From Legionella longbeachae (GTDB taxonomy: Bacteria > Pseudomonadota > Gammaproteobacteria > Legionellales > Legionellaceae): a DNA stretch of 12,897 nucleotides. The notes under the pieces are model-generated. The model worked only from the letters and a program-made list of their open reading frames with translations. It ran no database searches and was not told the DNA's origin. This document shows, piece by piece, positions 7,175 through 12,897 of this stretch (position 1 is the first letter of the stretch; every line of letters begins with the position of its first letter). The position numbers were made by a program, and so were the translations under genes. Location: contig JACPOX010000022.1 of NCBI GenBank assembly GCA_016191305.1, positions 1 to 12,897 on the forward strand. Reading direction: 5' to 3'.

Positions 7175-7714
7175 ATGTCTAGAGTAGCAAAAGCCCCAGT
7201 GATTCAACCCGCAAATGTAGAAATAACATTAGGCGAAGGTGAAATTACTGTTAAAGGGCCTAAAGGAACGCTAACCAAAAAAATTAATAGGTTAGTAAAG
7301 ATAACTAAAAATAATGAGTCTAACTCCATTGAATTTGCACCTGCTGCAAATGATCCTAAGGCTTGGGCTCAAGCAGGAACTGCCAGAGCATTAGTTAATA
7401 ATATGGTTCAAGGTGTTACTGAAGGTTTTGTGGTGGCACTAGAGTTGATAGGTGTAGGTTATAGAGCGCAAGCAAAAGATAAGTCAATTACTTTATCACT
7501 AGGCTTCTCTCATCCTGTCGAGTACCATTTGCCTGTAGGTGTTTTAGTTGAGAACCCTAGCAACACGCAAATAGTGCTTAAAGGTCCTTGTAAACAGATC
7601 CTGGGACAAGTAGCTGCGGAAATAAGAGCGTTTAGACCACCAGAGCCGTATAAAGGTAAAGGTGTAAGACTTACTGGTGAGTATATTGCTCGTAAAGAAG
7701 CGAAAAAGAAATAA
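7175..7714 (+). CDS. rplF: 50S ribosomal protein L6
   Basis: The product is 179 residues (177 in E. coli). L6 binds 23S rRNA helix 97 near the sarcin-ricin loop and the factor-binding site, and is needed late in 50S assembly. The protein has two related alpha/beta domains, an N-terminal one (about 1-80) starting MSRVAKAPVIQPANVEI with KGPKGTL, and a C-terminal one (about 82-179) with LIGVGYRAQ, LSLGFSHPVEYHLP and the family signature RPPEPYKGKGVRLTGEYIAR. It ends in a basic EAKKK. ATG 7175 is preceded by GCGAGGAA. rplR follows after 10 nt. Intact. Confidence 0.97.
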   Translation: MSRVAKAPVIQPANVEITLGEGEITVKGPKGTLTKKINRLVKITKNNESNSIEFAPAANDPKAWAQAGTARALVNNMVQGVTEGFVVALELIGVGYRAQAKDKSITLSLGFSHPVEYHLPVGVLVENPSNTQIVLKGPCKQILGQVAAEIRAFRPPEPYKGKGVRLTGEYIARKEAKKK

Positions 7715-7724
7715 GGTCTAAGTT

Positions 7725-8084
7725 ATGAATAAGCAAAACTCACGTAATCGACGTGGATTAAAAGCAAAAGCACTGATTCGCAAATCGGGTAGAGCAAGAT
7801 TAGTTGTTTTCAGAAGTGGCTTGCATATTTACTCACAGATTCTTCAATCTGATTCACTTGGAGATACAGTGTTGGTAGCATGTTCAACTAATGATAAAGA
7901 ATTGGTCGCTAGCTTATCCGGTAAATGTAAGGTAGAACAAGCTAATTTAGTTGGTAAGTTACTGGGTAAACGAGCAAGCGAGAAAGGCATTACTCAAGTT
8001 GCATTTGATCGTGCTGGTTATAAATATCATGGCCGAGTGAAAGCACTTGCAGAAGGTGCACGCGAAGCTGGATTAGATTTTTAA
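7725..8084 (+). CDS. rplR: 50S ribosomal protein L18
   Basis: The product is 119 residues (117 in E. coli). L18 binds 5S rRNA and carries it into the 50S central protuberance together with L5. The N-terminal arm is very basic ([20 protein letters not shown]), followed by [26 protein letters not shown] and the conserved C-terminus [23 protein letters not shown] 7725 comes 10 nt after rplF, and rpsE follows after 9 nt. It is intact even though its 5S partner L5, 1.3 kb upstream, is broken in this sequence. That contrast argues against a real loss of the 5S-binding system. Confidence 0.97.
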   Translation: MNKQNSRNRRGLKAKALIRKSGRARLVVFRSGLHIYSQILQSDSLGDTVLVACSTNDKELVASLSGKCKVEQANLVGKLLGKRASEKGITQVAFDRAGYKYHGRVKALAEGAREAGLDF

Positions 8085-8093
8085 GGAACGATT

Positions 8094-8461
8094 ATGGCAT
8101 TCGAAGAATCATCACCTAAATCAGATGGCTACCAAGAAAAGCTAGTATCAGTTAATCGTACAGCTAAAGTTGTTAAAGGCGGACGAGTCTTTGGCTTTGC
8201 AGTTCTTGTGGTTGTTGGCGATGGGAAGGGCAAAGTTGGTTTTGGTAGAGGTAAAGCAAGGGTACTGGAATTATTGCTGGTGGTGCGATGAGAGCTGTAC
8301 TGGAAGTTTTAGGCGTACAAAACATTTTAGCTAAAAGTATTGGTTCTACCAATCCAAGCAATATTGTACGTGCTACAATCGGTGCTTTAACAAATATTGG
8401 TACCCCAGATTATGTTGCAGCCAAGCGTGGTAAAACTGTTGAAGAAGTTATGGCGGGCTAA
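8094..8461 (+). pseudogene. rpsE: 30S ribosomal protein S5, broken by an internal frame-shifting deletion
   Basis: S5 lies at the mRNA entry site of the 30S subunit, affects decoding accuracy, and is normally about 167 residues. ATG 8094 (Shine-Dalgarno AAGGAAC at 8083-8089) opens a normal first third: [20 protein letters not shown], then [15 protein letters not shown]. Lys and Gly of the spectinomycin loop (VVKGG) are present. At 8260/8261 the gene jumps to the sequence [16 protein letters not shown] in a different frame, which continues to [15 protein letters not shown] and TAA 8459-8461. The residues matching 55-101 of E. coli S5 are missing, about 142 nt. In the original frame translation ends at TGA 8289-8291 after 65 residues, the last nine being out-of-frame sequence. 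rpmD starts 2 nt later. No functional S5 could be made from this; probable assembly fault, otherwise decay. Confidence 0.9.
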
Positions 8462-8463
8462 CT

Positions 8464-8649
8464 ATGGAAAAGAAAATTAAAATAACTTTGGTTAAAAGTA
8501 CAATAGGTAGAAAGCCAAAGCATATTTCGATCGTAAAACAATTGGGTTTAGGTAAAACTAATTCAAGTGTATCTCATAATGATACTCCAGCAATTCGCGG
8601 ACTTATTAATATGATAGATTATCTATTGCTGGTTGAGGAGAGTGTATAA
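8464..8649 (+). CDS. rpmD: 50S ribosomal protein L30
   Basis: The product is 61 residues (59 in E. coli). L30 is a small 23S rRNA-binding protein of the 50S subunit, absent from some bacteria. The family pattern is clear: [20 protein letters not shown], then [25 protein letters not shown] and a short acidic end (VEESV). Its ATG lies 2 nt after the end of rpsE, so in other genomes it would be coupled to S5 translation. Here the early stop in rpsE would break that coupling. Its TAA shares a base with the rplO start (TAATG). Intact. Confidence 0.96.
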   Translation: MEKKIKITLVKSTIGRKPKHISIVKQLGLGKTNSSVSHNDTPAIRGLINMIDYLLLVEESV

Positions 8650-9083
8650 TGAAGTTGAATTCACTATCGCCTGATCCTGGTTCAAGACGTCCCAAAACAC
8701 GTCTAGGCCGAGGTATAGGTTCTGGCTTAGGTAAAACAAGTGGTAAAGGTCATAAAGGACAAAAATCACGAGCTGGCGGCTATCATAAAATTCATTTTGA
8801 AGGCGGTCAAATGCCTATTCAAAGACGTCTACCTAAAATGGGTTTTAAGTCACGTGTTGGTAGAACCGTAGATCAAATTTGTCTAAGTGAACTTGATAAG
8901 TTATCCGCTGAGGTTATTGACTTAAATACTTTATACGAAGCAGGTTTGATTAATAGTTCAATTAAAGATGTAAAAGTTATTTTATCCGGTGAGTTAAATA
9001 AAGCCATCAAACTTAAAGGTTTAAGAGTCACTAAAGGAGCTCGTTTAGCCATTGAAGGTTTAGGCGGCAGTATAGAAGAGTGA
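8649..9083 (+). CDS. rplO: 50S ribosomal protein L15
   Basis: The product is 144 residues, the same as in E. coli. L15 joins the 50S subunit at a late stage and reaches deep into 23S rRNA with its extended N-terminal half. That half is glycine- and basic-rich: [20 protein letters not shown], then [19 protein letters not shown] and [11 protein letters not shown]. The globular C-terminal domain contains [13 protein letters not shown] and [23 protein letters not shown] 8649 overlaps the rpmD stop by one base and the gene ends 2 nt before the preferred secY start. The overlap suggests coupled translation. Intact. Confidence 0.97.
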   Translation: MKLNSLSPDPGSRRPKTRLGRGIGSGLGKTSGKGHKGQKSRAGGYHKIHFEGGQMPIQRRLPKMGFKSRVGRTVDQICLSELDKLSAEVIDLNTLYEAGLINSSIKDVKVILSGELNKAIKLKGLRVTKGARLAIEGLGGSIEE

Positions 9084-9085
9084 CT

Positions 9086-10414
9086 ATGAAAAACCAAAAA
9101 CATAATGCTAGCCAATCTCGTGGTGGATTGGCTGAACTAAAATCAAGATTGTTGTTTGTCGTTTTAGGAATTCTAGTTTATCGATTGGGAGCTCATATAC
9201 CTGTACCAGGGTTGGATCCTGCTCGATTGGCTAATTTTTTCAATGAACAGCAAAATACAATCTTTGGCTTGTTTAATATGTTTTCTGGTGGCGCATTGTC
9301 GCGTGTAACAGTATTTGCGATAGGTATAATGCCATATATTTCTGCATCTATTATCATTCAGCTTTTTTCTGTTGTTTCACCAAAGTTAGAACAGTTGAAA
9401 AAAGAAGGTGAGTCAGGTCGTAGAAAAATAAATCAATATACTCGATATCTGACACTGTTACTGTCAATATTTCAATCTTTAGGAATGGCTCGCTGGTTAG
9501 CTGGACAGCAAATTGCACTGCAAGCCGACGCCTCCTTTTACTTTACTGCAGTAGTCACTTTAGTAACAGGTACTATGTTTTTAATGTGGCTTGGTGAGCA
9601 AATTACTGAAAAAGGTGTAGGTAATGGTATATCCTTAATCATATTTTCAGGAATTGTTTCGAGTATGCCTAATGCGATTGCTTCAGTTCTTCAACAAGTT
9701 AAAGAAGGACAAATGCAGGCATTAACGTTAATTATTGTTGCAGTAGTCGTAGTAGTTGTAACAGGGTTCGTAGTATTTATGGAACGTGCTCAAAGACGTA
9801 TAAGAGTTAATTATGCACAAAGGACACAAGGAAGAAAGGTTTATGCTGCTCAAACCAGTCATCTACCTTTAAAAATCAATATGTCTGGGGTAATACCACC
9901 AATTTTTGCTTCCAGTATAATATTGTTGCCAGCTACATTAGCTCAGTTTTTTTCTCATACCAAAGGTATGGGATGGTTAGCTGATGTTGGAATGGCTTTA
10001 TCTCCTGGTCAGCCTTTGTACTTAATTGTTTATGCTGTAGCTATTATATTTTTTGCGTTCTTCTATGCAGCTCTTGTGTTTAATCCAAAAGATACTGCAG
10101 AAAATTTGAAAAAATCTGGAGCTTATATCCCTGGAATTAGACCAGGTGAACAAACTACTAAATACATAGATGCTGTGATGACTCGTTTAACATTTGTCGG
10201 TGCAATCTATTTAGTTTTAGTATGTCTTTTGCCACAGATTTTGATGTACACATGGCATGTCCCTTTTTATTTCGGGGGAACATCATTGCTGATTATAGTT
10301 GTTGTTATTATGGATTTTGTAGCTCAGATACAAGCTCATTTAATGACCCAGCAATATGATTCTTTAATGAAAAAGGCTAATTTTAAAGGTACAAAATTAC
10401 CTGGTCTTTTATGA
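9086..10414 (+). CDS. secY: Protein translocase subunit SecY
   Basis: The product is 442 residues (443 in E. coli). SecY is the inner-membrane pore of the SecYEG translocon, which exports unfolded proteins with SecA and inserts membrane proteins with the ribosome. Ten membrane segments are expected and the hydrophobic stretches fit. After TM1 comes the plug region ([10 protein letters not shown] at about 64-73), then TM2 with [35 protein letters not shown], the cytoplasmic loop [20 protein letters not shown], and the C5 loop [13 protein letters not shown], which binds SecA and ribosomes. It ends with MDFVAQIQ, then [10 protein letters not shown] chose ATG 9086, with GAAGAG at 9075-9080. The in-frame GTG at 9080 overlaps the rplO stop and has no spaced ribosome binding site. 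rpmJ follows after 18 nt. Confidence 0.98.
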   Translation: MKNQKHNASQSRGGLAELKSRLLFVVLGILVYRLGAHIPVPGLDPARLANFFNEQQNTIFGLFNMFSGGALSRVTVFAIGIMPYISASIIIQLFSVVSPKLEQLKKEGESGRRKINQYTRYLTLLLSIFQSLGMARWLAGQQIALQADASFYFTAVVTLVTGTMFLMWLGEQITEKGVGNGISLIIFSGIVSSMPNAIASVLQQVKEGQMQALTLIIVAVVVVVVTGFVVFMERAQRRIRVNYAQRTQGRKVYAAQTSHLPLKINMSGVIPPIFASSIILLPATLAQFFSHTKGMGWLADVGMALSPGQPLYLIVYAVAIIFFAFFYAALVFNPKDTAENLKKSGAYIPGIRPGEQTTKYIDAVMTRLTFVGAIYLVLVCLLPQILMYTWHVPFYFGGTSLLIIVVVIMDFVAQIQAHLMTQQYDSLMKKANFKGTKLPGLL

Positions 10415-10432
10415 TCTTTATCGGAGTTAGGA

Positions 10433-10546
10433 ATGAAAGTTAGAGCATCTGTAAAGCGAATTTGTCGCAATTGCAAAATTATTAAAAGATCTGGCACAAT
10501 ACGTGTTATTTGTAAAGATGCCAGACATAAGCAAAAGCAAGGTTAA
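10433..10546 (+). CDS. rpmJ: 50S ribosomal protein L36, zinc-ribbon form
   Basis: The product is 37 residues, so it is easily missed in gene calls, but its sequence is unmistakable: [20 protein letters not shown], then [18 protein letters not shown]36 is the smallest 50S protein and stabilises 23S rRNA near the 5S region. Cys11, Cys14, Cys27 and His32 form the zinc-binding set of the standard form; a zinc-free paralogue, where it exists, lacks these. The ATG is preceded by GGAG at 10422-10425. It follows secY by 18 nt, the usual end of the spc block, and precedes a 78-nt gap that leads to the alpha genes. Confidence 0.97.
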
Positions 10547-10553
10547 GATCTGC

Positions 10554-10582
10554 TTGATTTAATTTTATAAAAATAGTATTCT
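10554..10582 (+). promoter_or_regulatory. Candidate alpha-operon promoter
   Basis: TTGATT at 10554-10559 (four of six to TTGACA) and TATTCT at 10577-10582 (four of six to TATAAT) are 17 bp apart, in an A/T-rich stretch upstream of rpsM. The start would fall near 10589, inside the hairpin at 10582-10601. The gap is where E. coli also has a weak alpha promoter. Transcription reading through from spc is equally possible. Confidence 0.45.
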
Positions 10583-10601
10583 TCTGTCCCTTTCGACAGA
10601 A
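10582..10601 (+). promoter_or_regulatory. Hairpin in the rpsM leader
   Basis: TTCTGTC (10582-10588) and GACAGAA (10595-10601) are exact complements around a 6-nt loop, CCTTTC. The stem has three G-C pairs and is followed by CAAAATAACG, not a U-run, so it is not a standard terminator. It lies 23 nt upstream of the rpsM ATG. In E. coli, S4 represses the alpha operon through a folded leader just before rpsM, so a control role is plausible but is inference here. Confidence 0.5.
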
Positions 10602-10624
10602 CAAAATAACGTTCGGAGAAGTTA

Positions 10625-10957
10625 ATGGCTCGTATTGCAGGAGTAAATATACCTGATCACAAACATGTAGTGATTGCTTTAACAGCAATATATGGTATTG
10701 GTAAAACTACATCTATTGATCCCTCAACAAAGGTATCTCAACTAACAGATGCTCAGCTTGAGTCATTTAGAGCAGAAATTGCGAAAATAACCGTGGAAGG
10801 TGATCTACGCCGTGTTGTGACAATGAATATTAAACGCCTTATGGATCTGGGTTGTTATCGTGGTTTAAGACATAGAAGAGGCTTGCCGCTGAGAGGACAA
10901 CGTACGAAAACTAATGCTCGTACTCGTAAAGGTCGCAGAAAGGGCACTACTAATTGA
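10625..10957 (+). CDS. rpsM: 30S ribosomal protein S13, with an internal 8-residue deletion
   Basis: The product is 110 residues, where the family is usually about 118. S13 lies in the 30S head, forms bridges B1a and B1b with the 50S subunit (including L5), and its C-terminal tail contacts P-site t[30 protein letters not shown] and the C-terminal [20 protein letters not shown] and [20 protein letters not shown] segments are normal. After Ser30 (codon 10712-10714) the sequence goes directly to [10 protein letters not shown]. In E. coli eight residues (KAILAAAG) separate these parts, in the helix after the helix-hairpin motif. The reading frame is kept (24 nt missing). ATG 10625 follows GGAG in CGGAGAAG at 10614-10621. 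Gene identity is certain; the deletion may be a real shortening or a sequence fault. Confidence 0.95.
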   Translation: MARIAGVNIPDHKHVVIALTAIYGIGKTTSIDPSTKVSQLTDAQLESFRAEIAKITVEGDLRRVVTMNIKRLMDLGCYRGLRHRRGLPLRGQRTKTNARTRKGRRKGTTN

Positions 10958-10978
10958 TTTTTCATGTAGGAAAGTAAG

Positions 10979-11377
10979 ATGGCAATAACTAAGTCAAAAC
11001 AACAAAAAGTACGCAAAAAAGCAAAGCGTGTAGTAACTGATGGTATAGTACATGTTCATGCTTCTTTTAATAATACTATAGTGACCTTTACGGATAGGCA
11101 AGGTAATGCACTGTCCTGGGCTACAGCGGGCGGTTCAGGATTTAGAGGCTCAAGAAAGAGTACTCCTTTTGCTGCTCAGGTTGCTACTGAGCGTGCTGCT
11201 GCGGTTGCAAAAGAATACGGTATGAAATCTGTGGCTGTATTTGTTAACGGACCTGGTCCTGGTAGAGAATCCAGTATCAGAGAATTAATATCACAAGACT
11301 TTAAAATTGTAGAAATTACCGATGTTACTGGTATCCCACATAATGGGTGTAAGCCACCTAAAAAACGTCGTGTATAA
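10979..11377 (+). CDS. rpsK: 30S ribosomal protein S11
   Basis: The product is 132 residues (129 in E. coli; the extra residues are in the basic N-terminus). S11 forms part of the 30S platform near the Shine-Dalgarno/anti-Shine-Dalgarno helix and the E site. Landmarks are [20 protein letters not shown] at about 23-42, [36 protein letters not shown] and the C-terminal [19 protein letters not shown], whose asparagine matches the E. coli residue known to form isoaspartate. The ATG follows rpsM by 21 nt, with TAGGAA upstream. rpsD starts 16 nt later. Intact. Confidence 0.98.
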   Translation: MAITKSKQQKVRKKAKRVVTDGIVHVHASFNNTIVTFTDRQGNALSWATAGGSGFRGSRKSTPFAAQVATERAAAVAKEYGMKSVAVFVNGPGPGRESSIRELISQDFKIVEITDVTGIPHNGCKPPKKRRV

Positions 11378-11393
11378 GACTCAGGAGTAATTA

Positions 11394-12014
11394 ATGGCTA
11401 GATATCTTGGTCCAAAATGTAAATTATCACGTCGTGAAGGTTGTGATTTATTGCTTAAGAGTGGTGTACGTGATCACAAGTCCAAATGTAAATCTGAAAA
11501 ATTACCTGGACAGCATGGTGATAAGAAACCACGTCTGAATGGTTATGGAATTCAGCTCAGAGAGAAACAAAAAATCAGAAGATTATATGGTGTTCTTGAA
11601 AAGCAATTCCGTGGCTACTATAAAATGGCTGCGCGTATGAAAGGGGCTACAGGTGAGAATCTGATGTCACTACTAGAACGACGTTTAGATAATGTTGTTT
11701 ATCGTATGGGTTTTGCAAGTACACGTGCTGAAGCACGGCAACTAGTAACGCATAAGGCCATACTAGTTAATGATAAAGTAGTTAACGTTCCATCTTTATT
11801 AGTGAAACCTGGAGATATTATTTCTGTTCGTCAAAGAGCAAAAAGCCAAGGCCGAATTCAGGCTGCTTTAGCTTTGTCTGAACAAAGAGCTCCATGTGAT
11901 TGGATTACTGTAGATACTTCTTCCTTTAAAGGAACATTCTCTACAGCACCAACGTTAACTGACTTATCTTCAGACTACAACGTAAACTTAGTTGTAGAAC
12001 TTTACTCTAAGTAA
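11394..12014 (+). CDS. rpsD: 30S ribosomal protein S4
   Basis: The product is 206 residues, the same as in E. coli. S4 is a primary 16S rRNA-binding protein that nucleates 30S body assembly. It lines the mRNA entry tunnel and represses the alpha operon in E. coli. The N-terminal [20 protein letters not shown] is followed by [35 protein letters not shown], and the S4 RNA-binding domain at about 94-155 ([32 protein letters not shown]). The end [16 protein letters not shown] is typical. Cysteines at 9, 17 and 32 recall the zinc site of some S4 proteins but do not complete it. A strong AGGAG at 11383-11387 precedes the ATG. rpoA starts 18 nt after the stop. Confidence 0.98.
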   Translation: MARYLGPKCKLSRREGCDLLLKSGVRDHKSKCKSEKLPGQHGDKKPRLNGYGIQLREKQKIRRLYGVLEKQFRGYYKMAARMKGATGENLMSLLERRLDNVVYRMGFASTRAEARQLVTHKAILVNDKVVNVPSLLVKPGDIISVRQRAKSQGRIQAALALSEQRAPCDWITVDTSSFKGTFSTAPTLTDLSSDYNVNLVVELYSK

Positions 12015-12032
12015 GCTCGGAGAAATAGCTGA

Positions 12033-12897
12033 ATGTATACTGAAATCAATGAAATGTTGACACCTAATGTTCTTAAGGTCCAGGCAGAATCGCCTTATAA
12101 AGCTAGAATAGTTTTAGAGCCTTTAGAGCGTGGCTTTGGTCATACTCTCGGCAATGCTTTGAGACGTATATTATTGTCATCCATGCCTGGTAGTGCAATT
12201 ACTGAAGCTTCTATTGAGGGTGTTCTTCACGAATACAGCACTATCGAAGGCGTTCAGGAAGATGTTGTTGACCTGTTGCTTAATCTTAAATTAGTTGCCA
12301 TCAAATTGTTAACTGGCGATGAAGCCATAATTACGCTTAATAAGCAAGGCCCTTGTCAAGTTACTGCAGGTGACATTCAATTGACTCATGGATTAGAAAT
12401 AGTTAATCCTGAGCTTGTCATAGCAAATTTGAATGAAAAGGGTAAATTAAATATGACATTAAAAGTTGAAAGAGGAATTGGCTTCCATAGCACCGATTCT
12501 TTTATTAGACATTTTGATGAAGAAGTTGAAAGAAAATCTGTTGGTAAACTTAAAATTGATAATAGTTTTTCTCCAGTTAAAAAAGTAGCCTATTATGTTG
12601 ATAGTGCTCGTGTTGAAAATCGTACCGATCTGGATAAATTAACTATAGAATTAGAAACTAATGGAACTATTGATGCTGAAGAGTCAATACGTATTTCTGC
12701 CAGCATTCTGCAAAGACAACTTCATGCTTTTGTTGACATGAAATTTGAAGAATCTCGAGCAGATAATAAAGAGCGTAATGATTTCGATCCAATTCTGTTA
12801 CGTTCAGTTGATGATTTAGAATTAACTGTTCGATCTGCAAATTGTTTAAAAGCAGAAAATATACATTATATAGGCGATTTAGTACAAAGAACTGAAA
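12033..12897 (+). CDS. rpoA: DNA-directed RNA polymerase subunit alpha (3' end outside window)
   Basis: The first 288 residues of about 330 are present; the frame is open to the window edge. Alpha dimerises to seed polymerase assembly, and its C-terminal domain binds UP elements and activators. The N-terminal domain (about 1-235) shows [20 protein letters not shown] at about 28-47, [32 protein letters not shown] and [19 protein letters not shown] charged linker (about 238-252, [15 protein letters not shown]) leads to the C-terminal domain with [17 protein letters not shown], in which Arg267 corresponds to E. coli Arg265, the main UP-element contact. The sequence continues [12 protein letters not shown] before being cut. 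The start ATG 12033 has CGGAGAA at 12018-12024. The beginning [13 protein letters not shown] resembles Legionella alpha. rplQ would be expected next. Confidence 0.98.
   Translation, partial: MYTEINEMLTPNVLKVQAESPYKARIVLEPLERGFGHTLGNALRRILLSSMPGSAITEASIEGVLHEYSTIEGVQEDVVDLLLNLKLVAIKLLTGDEAIITLNKQGPCQVTAGDIQLTHGLEIVNPELVIANLNEKGKLNMTLKVERGIGFHSTDSFIRHFDEEVERKSVGKLKIDNSFSPVKKVAYYVDSARVENRTDLDKLTIELETNGTIDAEESIRISASILQRQLHAFVDMKFEESRADNKERNDFDPILLRSVDDLELTVRSANCLKAENIHYIGDLVQRTE

Noticed and set aside
6077..8262. A shared TAAAGCAA sequence near both the rplE and rpsE joins as a recombination site
   Set aside because: It lies after the join in rplE and before it in rpsE, and simply encodes Lys-Ala, which is common in these proteins. 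It does not explain either deletion.
8094..8291. A stand-alone 65-residue protein
   Set aside because: The first 56 residues are the N-terminus of S5 and the last nine are out-of-frame S5 sequence after the deletion join.

Overview
This window is a stretch of the conserved bacterial str/S10/spc/alpha ribosomal-protein cluster, with every gene on the + strand. The order is tuf (3' end), rpsJ-rplC-rplD-rplW-rplB-rpsS-rplV-rpsC-rplP-rpmC-rpsQ, then rplN-rplX-rplE-rpsN-rpsH-rplF-rplR-rpsE-rpmD-rplO-secY-rpmJ, then rpsM-rpsK-rpsD-rpoA (5' part). The base composition is AT-rich. The protein details point to a gammaproteobacterium of the Legionella group: RpoA starting [12 protein letters not shown]4 starting [18 protein letters not shown], a long S14 with four zinc-type cysteines, and an S3 of 218 residues. 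That placement rests on remembered family sequences, not on a search.

Layout. Positions 1-315 are the end of EF-Tu. Only 5 nt separate it from rpsJ, so the S10 genes follow directly from tuf with no separate leader. Positions 321-5207 hold the S10 block, with gaps of at most a few tens of bases and several stop/start overlaps. An 88-nt gap (5208-5295) carries a good extended -10 promoter candidate and a perfect 17-nt palindrome. Positions 5296-10546 hold the spc block, including the SecY translocase pore. A 78-nt gap (10547-10624) holds a promoter candidate and a hairpin before the alpha block (10625 to the end), which finishes with RNA polymerase alpha cut off by the window edge.

The unexpected result is that four core genes carry internal deletions while their flanks remain normal. 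rplE (L5) and rpsE (S5) each lack about 142 nt, which also shifts the frame. rplP (L16) lacks 9 residues and rpsM (S13) lacks 8, both in frame. Neither rplE nor rpsE could make a functional protein as written, yet both are normally single-copy and needed for ribosome function. An assembly or consensus fault is the simplest explanation. True gene decay, or a second intact copy elsewhere, is the alternative. I see no mobile element, CRISPR array, RNA gene or accessory system in the window; no gap between genes exceeds 88 nt.

Functionally the genes supply about half of the ribosomal proteins, the protein-export pore and the polymerase alpha subunit as one growth-rate-linked transcription unit or a few overlapping ones.
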